Assembly (NCBI RefSeq): GCF_017652985.1
Contig: NZ_JAGGDJ010000002.1
Coordinates: forward strand, 124,001 to 188,000
Length of the DNA stretch: 64,000 nucleotides
Direction: 5' to 3'
DNA from: Paenibacillus artemisiicola
Lineage (GTDB): Bacteria; Bacillota; Bacilli; Paenibacillales; Paenibacillaceae
Shown: positions 26,655-35,331 of the stretch, piece after piece
Layout of the letters: every line of letters starts with the position of its first letter
Position numbering within the stretch: the stretch's first letter is position 1
The notes under the pieces: model-generated
The model's database searches: none
What the model saw: the letters and a program-made list of their open reading frames with translations, nothing else
Told to the model about the DNA's origin: nothing
Made by a program: the position numbers and the translations under genes

Positions 26655-26710
26655 AAGCGCCCGCCGATTCGTTTCCGATAAGGAAGCGGTAATCGGCGGG
26701 CGCTTCTTTG
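26655..26710 (+). terminator. Intrinsic terminator after the MarR gene
   Basis: A 15-bp stem (26655-26669 with 26691-26705) encloses a 21-base loop and is followed by CTTTG. The short T tract makes it weaker than others in the window. Confidence 0.65.
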
Positions 26711-26823
26711 CGCGCGGCGCCGAGACGCGCTCGCATGGGGCGGGCGGCGAGTCTTCGCGATAGCGCAAGAAAAAATATTTTTTTAATAATTGAACAAAAA
26801 GTGAACGCTACGTGACAAAATTG

Positions 26824-26832
26824 TGTTATACT
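26824..26832 (+). promoter_or_regulatory. Extended -10 promoter of the small membrane protein
   Basis: TGTTATACT is a TGn-extended -10 sequence 33 bases before the start codon. No convincing -35 is present, as is common for extended -10 promoters. Confidence 0.55.
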
Positions 26833-26865
26833 ATTCTTATAAAACGTCACCGGGAGTGTTGCACG

Positions 26866-27168
26866 ATGAACGAAACCCAAAAAACAACTGGTACCGAAGT
26901 GATCGTCCCGTCCCAAGCGGAGAAAATCAAGTACTGGACGTCCCTGATGCCGCGCATCGGTTTTGGATTGATGCTCATCGGCATCATCATGAGCGCTTGC
27001 TTCGTTCATGATTTCAAAGACACGAACTTGGGCCTGATGGTCGGCTTCGGCTTTATCATCGGCGGCATTCAAGTGCTATTGCTCGGGTCGTTGTTCCACG
27101 CGCTGCAGCCGAAGTTCGCCAAAGAACAGCAGGCAATGCCCGCAGGCCAACAGCCGGAACGCATTTAA
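26866..27168 (+). CDS. Small two-helix membrane protein, unknown function
   Basis: 100 aa; ATG at 26866 preceded by GGAGTG. A polar N-terminus (about 22 residues) leads to two hydrophobic helices, MPRIGFGLMLIGIIMSACF and LMVGFGFIIGGIQVLLLGS. They are separated by a short acidic loop (HDFKDTN). The tail is Gln/Pro-rich and soluble. No family is recognised. It has its own extended -10 promoter and a strong terminator, so it is a separate unit just upstream of the quinol oxidase operon. A role in respiration is only a guess. Confidence 0.78.
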   Translation: MNETQKTTGTEVIVPSQAEKIKYWTSLMPRIGFGLMLIGIIMSACFVHDFKDTNLGLMVGFGFIIGGIQVLLLGSLFHALQPKFAKEQQAMPAGQQPERI

Positions 27169-27492
27169 CTTTAATCGTATAGCGCTTACACGTTCAAGAG
27201 ACAGCGATTCGTCGCTGTCTCTTTTTTGCGTTTTTGGGGCGCTCTGGAAAAGCCCAATATTGTGACAGCTTGAACGATGAAAATGCAGGGTTCATTTCCG
27301 GATTTTCCTAATAATTCGCCGTGAAAGCCCTTAACTACGCCATTCGTGAACGACTGATGAACGAAAAGTGTCGGAAAAGAAACAGAAGATTGACGGATTT
27401 GTTAACGGCGGTAACAACCGCGCGGTCATCTGTTATGCTAGCGTCAAAGGGCCATGAGAGCACGCTGCATGTGTAAGGAGATGAGTAGCAAG
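27169..27492 (+). promoter_or_regulatory. Terminator and qox promoter region
   Basis: A strong terminator lies at 27197-27227 (AGAGACAGCGA, TTCG loop, mate, T5). Near the qox end, TGTTATGCT (27431-27439) is an extended -10. A 19-bp inverted repeat TTGTTA-N7-TAACAA (27399-27417) covers the -35 position and may be a regulator site. The remaining 170 bases show nothing recognisable. Confidence 0.6.
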
Positions 27493-28509
27493 ATGAAGAA
27501 ACGTTCCAAACTCCGCGGCTTGATGCTGCTGATAACCGGACTGCTGACGACCGTGCTTTTGTCCGGCTGCGACGGCAAGTTCGTCGTGTTCGACCCGCAG
27601 GGACCCGTCGCCGAAACGCAGTACCGGCTGATTATCCTGTCGGCCATCCTGTGCGCGATCGTCGTCATTCCCGTGCTCGCGATCACGGTATTTATCGTAC
27701 TGCGATATCGCGACAAGCCGGGCAACAAGGCGCCGTATAAGCCGCACTGGGACGACAGCAAGGTGCTGGAGATTCTGTGGTGGGGCATTCCGGTCATCAT
27801 CATCGGCATCCTGGGCGCGTACACGGCCCGCGATACGTATGCGCTGGCGAAGAAGCCGCCGGTCACGGACGTGAAGCCGGTCAAGATTCAAGTCACGTCG
27901 CTCGACTGGAAATGGCTGTTCCAATATCCGGATCAAAACATCGCGACCGTCAATTACGTGCATATCCCGGCCGGCGTGCAGGTCGATTTCGAACTGACGA
28001 GCGACGCGCCGATGAATTCCTTCTGGATTCCGCAGCTGGGCGGCCAAGAGTATACGATGCCGGGCATGGCGATGTCGCTTTGGCTGCAGGCCGATCGTCC
28101 GGGCGAGTATTACGGCACGGGCGCGAACTTCTCCGGCAAAGACTTCGCGCATATGCGCTTCAACGTCATCGCCGAATCGCAGGAAGACTTCAATAAATGG
28201 GTCCAAAGCGTGAAAGGCTCGGGCAACGAGCTGACGAAGGAAGGCTACGAGGCGCTGGCTAAACCGAGCCAATCGGGCGAGCAGACGTTCTCCTCGTATC
28301 CGGCGGATCTGTTCGATTCCGTCGTCATCAAGAACGGCGGCCACCATATGGACATGGACATGGACATGGACAAAGACGCGGACAAAGGCGATAAAGCCGA
28401 CGCGGACGACGCGAAGTCCGATTCCAAGGACGCCCACGACATGGACGATATGAGCGACATGGATATGAGCAATATGAATTCTAGTGAAATGAATCACAAT
28501 CATCAGTAG
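27493..28509 (+). CDS. qoxA: Quinol oxidase aa3 subunit II
   Basis: 338 aa; ATG at 27493, 12 bases after AAGGAG. Lipoprotein signal (LLTTVLLSGC), then two membrane helices and a cupredoxin domain (about residues 115-250). The Cys/His/Met ligands of the CuA centre are absent: no cysteine occurs after the lipobox. It is therefore a quinol-oxidising, not cytochrome-c-oxidising, subunit. Unusually, the last 50 residues are a low-complexity Met/Asp/His tail (HHMDMDMD, DDMSDMDMSNM, NHNH) that could bind copper outside the membrane (inference). First gene of qoxABCD. Confidence 0.93.
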   Translation: MKKRSKLRGLMLLITGLLTTVLLSGCDGKFVVFDPQGPVAETQYRLIILSAILCAIVVIPVLAITVFIVLRYRDKPGNKAPYKPHWDDSKVLEILWWGIPVIIIGILGAYTARDTYALAKKPPVTDVKPVKIQVTSLDWKWLFQYPDQNIATVNYVHIPAGVQVDFELTSDAPMNSFWIPQLGGQEYTMPGMAMSLWLQADRPGEYYGTGANFSGKDFAHMRFNVIAESQEDFNKWVQSVKGSGNELTKEGYEALAKPSQSGEQTFSSYPADLFDSVVIKNGGHHMDMDMDMDKDADKGDKADADDAKSDSKDAHDMDDMSDMDMSNMNSSEMNHNHQ

Positions 28510-28530
28510 GATGAGGGAGGAGCACCAACT

Positions 28531-30504
28531 ATGTACGCCAGTATAAAATCATTCGCCTCCTCATTTTTTGTGACGGGCGATCCGCTTATCTACGGCGCGG
28601 ACGTCTCGATCGGACTAACCTCCATCGCCATCGTGTTCGTTCTCTTCTACTTCAAGAAGTGGGGCTGGCTGTGGCGGGAATGGCTAACGACCGTCGACCA
28701 CAAAAAAATCGGGATGATGTACTTGATCGCATCGCTGCTCATGCTTTTCCGCGGCGGGGTCGACGCCCTGCTCATGCGGGCGCAGCTCGCGATGCCGAAC
28801 GTGCATTTCCTGCAGGCGGATCACTATAACTCAGTATTTACCACGCACGGCACGATTATGATCTTGTTCATGGCGATGCCGATGATGTTCGGGCTGTTCA
28901 ACATGGTCGTGCCGCTGCAGATCGGCGCGCGCGACGTCGCGTACCCGTATCTGAACGCCGTCAGCTTCTGGCTGTTCTTCTTCGGCGCGATGCTGTTCAA
29001 TATCAGCTTCGTCATCGGCGGCTCGCCGGACGCGGGCTGGCTCAGCTATCCGCCGCTGTCGGAGATGTCGGGCAGTCCCGGCGTCGGACAGAACTTCTAC
29101 ATCTGGGGCATTCAGATCTCCGGTATCGGCTCGCTCGCGACGGGGATCAACTTCATCGTCACGATTCTCAAGATGCGCGCGCCGGGCATGAAATTGATGA
29201 AAATGCCGATGTTCACCTGGTCCGTCTTTTCGAGCAGCGTCATCATCATCTTCGCGTTCCCGATTCTGACGGTTACGCTCGCGCTGCTGTTCATCGACCG
29301 GTTCCTCGGCGGCCATCTGTTCACGATGGACGGCGGCGGGAACCCGATGATGTACGTCAACCTGATCTGGATGTGGGGTCACCCCGAGGTGTACATCGTT
29401 GTGCTGCCGGCGTTCGGGATTTTCTCCGAAATCGTCGCCACGTTCTCGCGCAAACGGATTTTCGGCTATAAATCGATGGTATTCGCACTCATGAGCATCA
29501 GTATTCTGTCCTTCTTCACCTGGGTTCACCACTTCTTCACGATGGGCTCGGGGGCGGACGTCAACGTCTTCTTCGCCATCGCGACCATGGCGATCGGCAT
29601 ACCGACCGGGGCCAAGGTGTTCAACTGGCTGTTCACGATGTTCCGCGGCCGGATCCGGCTGGAGCAGCCGATGATGTGGACGCTCGCGTTCATTCCGTGC
29701 TTCGTGGTCGGCGGCGCGACGGGCGTCATGCTCGCGGTGGCGCCGGCGGATTACCAGTACCACAACAGCTACTTCCTGATCGCGCACTTCCATCAGGTGC
29801 TCATCGGGGGCGTCGTGTTCGGTTATCTCGCGGGCATCTACTACTGGTGGCCGAAGCTGTTCGGCTTCAAGCTGAACGACCGGTTGGGCAAATACGCGTT
29901 CTGGCTGTGGAACATCGGCTTCTACGTCTGCTTCATGCCGCAGTACGCGCTCGGTTTCATGGGCATGACGCGCCGCGTGTACACCTACGGCTGGGATATG
30001 GGCTGGGGACCGCTTAACCTCGTGTCGACGATCGGCGCCTTCCTCATGGGCATCGGCTTCGTCTTCCAGGTGTGGCAGATCCTCTACAGCGTCAAATTCG
30101 GCGAACGCGACACCACGGGCGATCCATGGAACGGCCGCACGCTGGAATGGTCGATACCGTCGCCGCCGCCGATGTACAACTTCGCGGTCGTGCCGGTCGC
30201 GGCCGAACAGGATTCGTATTGGGAAGAGAAAGAGCGCCGCAATTTCGCGCCGGCTCCTCCGGTTCCCGCATCGAAGCTGGAGTCGATCCATATGCCGAAA
30301 AATTCCGGCATTCCGTTCATCTTCTCGGCGTGCTGGTTCGTTGCCGGCTTCGGCTTCGTCTTCGACTGGCTCTGGATGGCCATTCTGGGAATGCTCGGCG
30401 TAGGCGCGACGCTGCTGGCCCGTTCCTTCCAATACGACACCGATTATTACGTACCGGTCGAAGAAGTCATCGAGACCGAAAAAGCAGCAGGGAGGGCGGT
30501 ATAA
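28531..30504 (+). CDS. qoxB: Quinol oxidase aa3 subunit I
   Basis: 657 aa, the haem-copper catalytic subunit that reduces oxygen to water and pumps protons. The expected metal ligands are visible. They are the low-spin haem His in THGTIMI, CuB His with the cross-linked Tyr in WGHPEVYIVVLP, the two CuB His in WVHHFFT, and the two haem His in AHFHQVLIGG. About 14-15 helices are predicted and length is normal. GGGAGGAG precedes the ATG 21 bases after qoxA. Confidence 0.97.
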   Translation: MYASIKSFASSFFVTGDPLIYGADVSIGLTSIAIVFVLFYFKKWGWLWREWLTTVDHKKIGMMYLIASLLMLFRGGVDALLMRAQLAMPNVHFLQADHYNSVFTTHGTIMILFMAMPMMFGLFNMVVPLQIGARDVAYPYLNAVSFWLFFFGAMLFNISFVIGGSPDAGWLSYPPLSEMSGSPGVGQNFYIWGIQISGIGSLATGINFIVTILKMRAPGMKLMKMPMFTWSVFSSSVIIIFAFPILTVTLALLFIDRFLGGHLFTMDGGGNPMMYVNLIWMWGHPEVYIVVLPAFGIFSEIVATFSRKRIFGYKSMVFALMSISILSFFTWVHHFFTMGSGADVNVFFAIATMAIGIPTGAKVFNWLFTMFRGRIRLEQPMMWTLAFIPCFVVGGATGVMLAVAPADYQYHNSYFLIAHFHQVLIGGVVFGYLAGIYYWWPKLFGFKLNDRLGKYAFWLWNIGFYVCFMPQYALGFMGMTRRVYTYGWDMGWGPLNLVSTIGAFLMGIGFVFQVWQILYSVKFGERDTTGDPWNGRTLEWSIPSPPPMYNFAVVPVAAEQDSYWEEKERRNFAPAPPVPASKLESIHMPKNSGIPFIFSACWFVAGFGFVFDWLWMAILGMLGVGATLLARSFQYDTDYYVPVEEVIETEKAAGRAV

Positions 30505-31125
30505 ATGCAGCATGCCATTCAACACGGCCATTCGAACGGGGCCGAGTCGCATGACCATGGCCATCACGACCAAGAGTCGATGAAAGTGCTCGGCTTCTGG
30601 ATCTTCCTCGTCACCGACTGCCTGCTGTTCGGCACGCTGTTCGCCACGTATGTCGTCCTCAAGGCGCATACCGACGGCGGACCGACCGGCAAGGAATTGT
30701 TCGAAATCCCGGGCTTCGTGGCGGAAACGTTCATCCTGCTGACGAGCAGCTTCACGAGCGGACTCGCGGTCCTGGCAATGAACCGGAAGAAGGTCGGCCA
30801 GCTCATCGGTTGGCTGATCGTCACCGTCGTGCTCGGCGCCTCGTTCGTCGGCCTCGAGATCAACGAGTTCGTCAACATGGTGCACGAAGGCGCGACGATC
30901 TCCACCAGCGCGTTCCTGACGGCGTTCTTCGTCCTGGTCGGCACGCACGGCCTTCACGTCTCCGTCGGCCTGGTCTGGATGATCGGGCTCATGATCCAGC
31001 TGAAGATGCGCGGCATTACGCCGGTCACGCGGCGGAAAATCACCGTGATCAGCCTCTACTGGCACTTTCTTGACGTGGTGTGGATCTTCCTCTTCACGAT
31101 CGTTTACTTGATGGGGGTGATGTAA
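30505..31125 (+). CDS. qoxC: Quinol oxidase aa3 subunit III
   Basis: 206 aa membrane subunit with five helices, characteristic LGFWIFLVTDCLLFGTLFATYVV and THGLHVSVGLVWM. Subunit III stabilises the catalytic core. Its ATG follows the qoxB stop without a gap and uses a ribosome site inside qoxB (AGGGAGGG). The first 28 residues are rich in His (HGHSNGAESHDHGHHDQES), matching a His-rich start on qoxD and the tail of qoxA. Confidence 0.95.
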   Translation: MQHAIQHGHSNGAESHDHGHHDQESMKVLGFWIFLVTDCLLFGTLFATYVVLKAHTDGGPTGKELFEIPGFVAETFILLTSSFTSGLAVLAMNRKKVGQLIGWLIVTVVLGASFVGLEINEFVNMVHEGATISTSAFLTAFFVLVGTHGLHVSVGLVWMIGLMIQLKMRGITPVTRRKITVISLYWHFLDVVWIFLFTIVYLMGVM

Positions 31126-31126
31126 G

Positions 31127-31477
31127 ATGAGTCAGCATCCTGCGGGCGCGGCCGAACACGGCCATGGCCATCACGACGAACACGAGAACCACGGCTCGCT
31201 TAAAGCCTACGTCATCGGTTTCATTATTTCCATCGTCCTGACCGTGATTCCGCTGTTGGTCGTGTTCGAAACGAGCATGAACAAAACCGGCGTCATCATC
31301 ACCATCATTACGATGGCCGTCATTCAGCTGATCGTGCAGCTCTTCTTCTTCATGCACATCCGCGAAGGCGAAGGCCCGAAGTACAACGTCATGGCGCTGG
31401 TCCTGGGCTTGTTCATCGTCCTCGTCATCGTCGGCGGGTCCGTGTGGATCATGTCGTTCAACTCGGTCGTACAATAA
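31127..31477 (+). CDS. qoxD: Quinol oxidase aa3 subunit IV
   Basis: 116 aa, three helices, with the family stretch IVQLFFFMHIREGEG and a hydrophobic end. It is encoded one base after the qoxC stop and uses GGGGGTGATG within qoxC. It assists assembly of the CuB centre in related oxidases. The first 25 residues carry many His residues (EHGHGHHDEHENHG). It is the last gene of the operon. Confidence 0.93.
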   Translation: MSQHPAGAAEHGHGHHDEHENHGSLKAYVIGFIISIVLTVIPLLVVFETSMNKTGVIITIITMAVIQLIVQLFFFMHIREGEGPKYNVMALVLGLFIVLVIVGGSVWIMSFNSVVQ

Positions 31478-31497
31478 CCGCAAAGCAATGCGTTCAG

Positions 31498-31539
31498 GCG
31501 CGCGGCTCTGTCCCGTTAAGGGAGGGCCGCGCGCTTTTT
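31498..31539 (+). terminator. Terminator of qoxABCD
   Basis: GCGCGCGGC pairs with GCCGCGCGC around a loop that can itself pair, followed by five T residues. Confidence 0.9.
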
Positions 31540-31733
31540 CGCCTGCGGTCAGCGAGGGGCGGCGCGAACAAATGCCGGGCATGCGTCGAGGCCTCGAATA
31601 CATTCGTTCATGAGGGTCGACGGAATGAGCGGTATCGGAACGGGTCCGAAACGGTCTATTAATGGCGTTAAATGTCTAAATGGTGGTTCGGCTGCGTCGA
31701 GGTTCGTCGAACGCTGTTGGGCACAGCTTAGAC

Positions 31734-31822
31734 AATCCGGATCCCGCAGTCCTGACATTCCGATTCCGTTGCCCGGACATTTCGATCCCGAAGCACGGGC
31801 ATTTTGATTCCTAAACTCTGGC
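31734..31822. repeat. Degenerate 22-bp tandem repeats
   Basis: Four consecutive units (23, 22, 22 and 22 bp) begin A(A/T)TcCGATtCCG or a close variant and end in (G/C)GGAC or TGGC. The spacing is regular while the sequence has drifted. It is non-coding as far as can be seen. Confidence 0.7.
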
Positions 31823-32092
31823 ATACCACTGCCGCCGTCTTGCTTAGGCGGGGTGGACACGGCTCCGCCATATATATTTAATCTCGTTAATTACTGTGCG
31901 GCCGCCGTCCGAATGGGAGCGCAACATCCGAAAATCCTCCCCGTGTTATAACGGAACAAGAATGCATTCGCATCAAGGATGTTGGACTTAATTGATTAAT
32001 GGAGTTAATTATAGCGGCGGCATTCCGGCGCGGGCCAATCGTTGGTATAGTGAAGGAGAGTCAATTCCTAGTAGCGGGGAGCGTGGGACGGC

Positions 32093-32830
32093 ATGATACC
32101 GAAAGCGATTTTGCTGGATTTGGACGACACGATTATCGCCTTCGACCACGGCGTCGATATCGACGGCTGCTGGCGCAAGGTATGCGGCATTCACATGCGG
32201 GAAGAGGAGGCGCGGCAGCTTGAGCTGATCGCGCGGATCAAGCGGCAGGCGGCGTGGTTCTGGAGCGACGCCGAACGGCATCGGGTCGGGCGGCTCGATC
32301 TCGACGCCGCGCGAACGACGATCGTCGCGGCCGTTCTGGAGGAGGCCGGCCTTGCCGACGACGGTCTGGCCGGGCGCATCGCGCGCGCGTACGGCGAGGC
32401 GCGCGACGCCGCCGTCGCGCTTTACGATGGCGCCGTGGAGACGCTGCTCGATCTGCGGGCGCGCGGCATCAAGCTGGCGCTCATCACGAACGGCAGCTCG
32501 CGGGCGCAGCGGAGCAAGATCGAGCGGTTCGGGCTCGCGCCGCATTTCGACTGCATCCTCATCGAGGAAGAGTACGGCACGGGCAAGCCCGGAGAGGCCG
32601 TATACCTGCATGCGCTCGAGCGGCTTGGCGTCGACGCCGGGGAGACGTGGATGGTCGGCGACAATTACGAATGGGAGATCGCCGCGCCGCAGTGGCTTGC
32701 CATCAAGGGGATCTGGATCAATCCGAAAGGCTTGGACCGCCCCGGCACCGCCGTGCCGTACAAGACGCTGGCGTCGTTAAACGAGCTCGGGGCGTTATTG
32801 GACGTAGTCGCGGCAGAATCGGTTATTTAA
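32093..32830 (+). CDS. HAD-superfamily hydrolase (YjjG/nucleotidase-like)
   Basis: 245 aa. Motif I is LDLDDTI (nucleophile D9, acid D11), motif II is ITNGSS, the motif III lysine lies in GTGKPGEAVY and motif IV is WMVGDNYEWEI. A helical cap of about 90 residues lies between motifs I and II (subclass IA). Such enzymes dephosphorylate nucleotides or small sugar phosphates; the substrate cannot be read. It converges on a methyltransferase gene and overlaps its end by eight bases. Confidence 0.9.
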   Translation: MIPKAILLDLDDTIIAFDHGVDIDGCWRKVCGIHMREEEARQLELIARIKRQAAWFWSDAERHRVGRLDLDAARTTIVAAVLEEAGLADDGLAGRIARAYGEARDAAVALYDGAVETLLDLRARGIKLALITNGSSRAQRSKIERFGLAPHFDCILIEEEYGTGKPGEAVYLHALERLGVDAGETWMVGDNYEWEIAAPQWLAIKGIWINPKGLDRPGTAVPYKTLASLNELGALLDVVAAESVI

Positions 32831-33623
32831 CGGCATAAATCGACAGCCATTGCGGCAGGGCGGCCAACGGATTGGCGCGCCAATCGCCGAGCGCTTCCAG
32901 TTCCTCCGGCGAGAGCGGCGTCTGGTCGTCCCGCGATTCGTCGATCCAGAAGGAGCCGTCTTCCGCGTACGTTTCTTCGATGCGGGCGATGCGCAAACCC
33001 GCCCCGGACATCGCGTTGGCGATATCCTGCACGCGCCACGTATACCTAGGCACGTCGCCGAACGGGCCCGTACCGTCGTACGGCCTGACGACGCGGAGCT
33101 TCCGGTCGGCGTTGTAGTCGAACGGCCTAGTGAACGGGTGCTCGTCGTACATGACGCACGCGCCGCCGTCCTTCAAGACGCGGCGGATGCTGCCGTACAT
33201 CGCCGGCAGGTCGGAGATCCAGACATGGACGCCGTTCGACGTATAGACGAGGTCGTACGCCCCGTCGGCGGCCGCGTCCAACCGCATCGTATCGGCCTGG
33301 ACGAAATCGATCGCCCAGCCATGCTGTAGGGCGATGGCGCGGCTGTTGTCCAGCTGCCTATCGGAGATGTCGCAGGAGGTCACGCGGGCGCCGAGCAGGT
33401 GAAAGGCGAAGACCGCGTGATTGTTGCCGCTCGACGGCACGCATACCCGTTTGCCGCGCAAGTCCGGCAGCGCGCGCTTGATCAGCGCGAGAGTCGCCGG
33501 GTGGAAAGCGGATTCGGGACGCGCGATCAAGCCGGCGATGACCTCGCCGGTCCGGTAGCGTTTGTACCAGGTCTCGGACCATTCGTTCCATTGGTCGCGT
33601 ATGAGCGCGGAGCGATCGTCCAT
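32823..33623 (-). CDS. Class I SAM-dependent methyltransferase
   Basis: 266 aa, ATG after AAGAGGTG. The SAM-binding region is VCVPSSGNNHAVFAFHLLGARVTSCDIS (about residues 60-87), followed by QADTMRL and DLVYTSNGVHVWISDLPAM. The glycine-rich loop reads PSSGNN instead of the usual GxGxG, as in a known subset of these enzymes. The substrate is unknown. A Trp-rich N-terminus (QWNEWSETWYKRY) may cap the active site. It is convergent with the HAD gene. Confidence 0.88.
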   Translation of the reverse strand: MDDRSALIRDQWNEWSETWYKRYRTGEVIAGLIARPESAFHPATLALIKRALPDLRGKRVCVPSSGNNHAVFAFHLLGARVTSCDISDRQLDNSRAIALQHGWAIDFVQADTMRLDAAADGAYDLVYTSNGVHVWISDLPAMYGSIRRVLKDGGACVMYDEHPFTRPFDYNADRKLRVVRPYDGTGPFGDVPRYTWRVQDIANAMSGAGLRIARIEETYAEDGSFWIDESRDDQTPLSPEELEALGDWRANPLAALPQWLSIYAVK

Positions 33624-33804
33624 GACGCACCTCTTTTCTTGGGATCATCGCATTCTTGCGTGCGGGATTCGAAGGATGCCGGAATTCCAGGCTGCCGGAT
33701 CTGCAGGTGATTCGGCTGATTTAGGAATGTCTTCCTATAGCCACCATACCGGACGGGCGCGCGGCGCGTCAACGGCGATTTTGACCGAGCCGGCAATTTG
33801 CCTA

Positions 33805-33834
33805 TTGACGCGTTCGGCGGCTGTTGGCTATAAT
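33805..33834 (+). promoter_or_regulatory. Promoter of the T-box transcript
   Basis: TTGACG (33805-33810), 18-bp spacer, TATAAT (33829-33834). Start of transcription is expected near 33841, about 25 bases before the T-box stem I. Confidence 0.8.
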
Positions 33835-33863
33835 GACAACTAATTCAACACAACCGAAATTCC

Positions 33864-34116
33864 TTGACGGGAAAGAGTACGTCGGGCTGTCCGTATCGCA
33901 GAGAGTTGGGAGAGGTGCGAACCAACATTCGGACGCCGGCCGAAGCCATCCCCGAGAAGCTAGCCGAAACGCAAGAAGTAAGCGATGCCGCAGGTCCAGC
34001 GTTAACGGGACGCGTATTGTCGGATACGTAACGGAGTGCTGCCGTCCATGACGGATGGCGGAACTAGGGTGGTAACACGGGTAACAGCCCGTCCCTTTTT
34101 TGGGGACGGGTTTTTT
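33864..34116 (+). ncRNA. T-box leader, probable tRNA-Ala specifier
   Basis: It has the AGAGAGT stretch of the upper stem I, an AGTA / GAA loop-E pair flanking the specifier and the T-box motif AGGGTGG (34066-34072). A terminator hairpin CCCGTCCC / GGGACGGG with six T residues follows (34088-34116). The trinucleotide after GAA is GCC (33945-33947), an alanine codon. The acceptor-pairing bulge is TGGT, fitting a discriminator A as in tRNA-Ala. ATC (Ile) one register on is the alternative. Uncharged tRNA should allow read-through into the aminotransferase gene. Confidence 0.88.
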
Positions 34117-34158
34117 GGCGTCTTCGGGCGCTTCACGATCAAGAAGGAGGAGAAACGG

Positions 34159-35331
34159 ATGGGCGGAACAACGTTAACGGATTTTTTGTCGCCGGCGGCT
34201 CGCGACATGCAGCCATCGGGCATACGGAGGTATTTTGATTACGCGGCGGGACGCAAGGATGTCATCTCGCTCGGCGTCGGCGAGCCGGATTTCGTGACGC
34301 CGAAGCCCGTCCGGGACGCCTGCGCGGCGGCGCTCGAGAAAGGCCGGACGACGTATACGCCGAATGCCGGCCTGCCCGAGCTGCGCGAAGCGATCGCGGA
34401 CTACTTGGCCGCCTCGTTCCGGCTGCCGTACGATCCCCGGGACGAGGTGCTCGTCACGAACGGGAGCAGCGAGGCGATCGATCTCGCGCTGCGGTCGCTC
34501 CTGACGCCGGGCGACGAGATTCTGATTCCGGAACCGTGCTATATCGCTTATTCGCCGCTCGCGGCGCTGCTCGGCGGCGTGACGGTGCCGGTCGAGACGA
34601 AGGCGGAGAACGGGTTCAAACTGACGGCCGATTCGCTGCGGGCGAAGCTGACGCCGCGCTCGAAGGTGCTCCTCGTCAGCTACCCGAGCAATCCCACCGG
34701 CGCCGTCATGACGCTGGACGATTGGCGGCCGGTCGCGAAGCTGGCGGCCGAGCGCGGCTTGATCGTCATTACGGACGAAATCTACGCGGAGCTGACGTAC
34801 GCCGGCCGCCACGAAAGCATCGCGGAGCTGCCCGGCATGCGGGAGCGGACGCTGCTGATCAGCGGGTTCTCGAAGGCGTTCGCGATGACGGGCTGGCGCG
34901 TCGGGTATGCCTGCGGGCCGGCCGAGCTGATCGCGACGATGCTTAAGATTCATCAGTACGCCGCGACGTGCGCGCCGATCCTGGGACAGATCGCCGCGCA
35001 TGCCTCGCTTACGGTCGGTCTGGAAGAAAAAGACCGGATGGTGGCATCTTATAACCGGCGCCGCGCGATCTTCGTCGCGGGCTTGCGCGAAATCGGACTC
35101 CCGTGCCATGAACCGCTCGGTTCGTTCTATGCGTTTCCGTCGATCGCAACCACGGGCTTAAGCTCCGATGCATTCGCCACGCGGCTGCTGGACGCCGCCG
35201 GCGTCGTCGCGGTGCCGGGGCAGGTGTTCGGACCCGGCGGCGAAGGCTTCATCCGCTGCTGCTACGCCGCCTCGCAGACCCAGCTCGAAGCCGCGCTGGA
35301 GCGGATTTATACGTTTTTGCGGAATGTCTGA
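34159..35331 (+). CDS. Class I/II aminotransferase, probably alanine-forming
   Basis: 390 aa; ATG at 34159 nine bases after AAGGAGG. PLP-dependent fold-type I enzyme. Landmarks are SLGVGEPDF, YTPNAGLPELREAI, the Asn in YPSNPTGAV, the Asp/Tyr in ITDEIYAELTY, the Schiff-base Lys in SGFSKAFAMTGWRVGY and the substrate Arg in FIRCCYA. It belongs to the AspAT/AlaA/PatA neighbourhood, where motifs do not fix the substrate. The leader with an alanine-type T-box suggests that it supplies alanine when charged tRNA-Ala is short (inference). Its 3' end overlaps the convergent LysR gene by 25 bases. Confidence 0.92.
   Translation: MGGTTLTDFLSPAARDMQPSGIRRYFDYAAGRKDVISLGVGEPDFVTPKPVRDACAAALEKGRTTYTPNAGLPELREAIADYLAASFRLPYDPRDEVLVTNGSSEAIDLALRSLLTPGDEILIPEPCYIAYSPLAALLGGVTVPVETKAENGFKLTADSLRAKLTPRSKVLLVSYPSNPTGAVMTLDDWRPVAKLAAERGLIVITDEIYAELTYAGRHESIAELPGMRERTLLISGFSKAFAMTGWRVGYACGPAELIATMLKIHQYAATCAPILGQIAAHASLTVGLEEKDRMVASYNRRRAIFVAGLREIGLPCHEPLGSFYAFPSIATTGLSSDAFATRLLDAAGVVAVPGQVFGPGGEGFIRCCYAASQTQLEAALERIYTFLRNV

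Larger units (their letters stand above)
31478..32092. other. 615-base stretch without a gene
   Basis: It contains the qox terminator (31498-31539), a set of degenerate 22-bp repeats (31734-31822) and an AT-rich segment before the HAD gene (31865-32000). A 103-codon minus-strand frame crosses the repeats. It has no ribosome site and no protein-like composition, so it is not called. Confidence 0.6.

Noticed and set aside
28831..31065. 744-codon open frame on the minus strand opposite qoxB-qoxC
   Set aside because: It is an antisense shadow caused by high GC at third positions; the translation is a low-complexity Arg/His/Asp-rich string without ribosome site, and qoxBC are certain.
31734..31822. 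CRISPR array
   Set aside because: The period is 22 bp with no constant repeat and variable spacer division, and no cas genes are present.
31549..31860. 103-codon minus-strand frame across the 22-bp repeats
   Set aside because: No ribosome site, no protein-like hydrophobic pattern; the repeats alone explain its odd composition.
34036..34158. Upstream in-frame ATG extending the aminotransferase by 41 residues
   Set aside because: The extension lies inside the T-box and its terminator; a strong ribosome site stands before the ATG at 34159.
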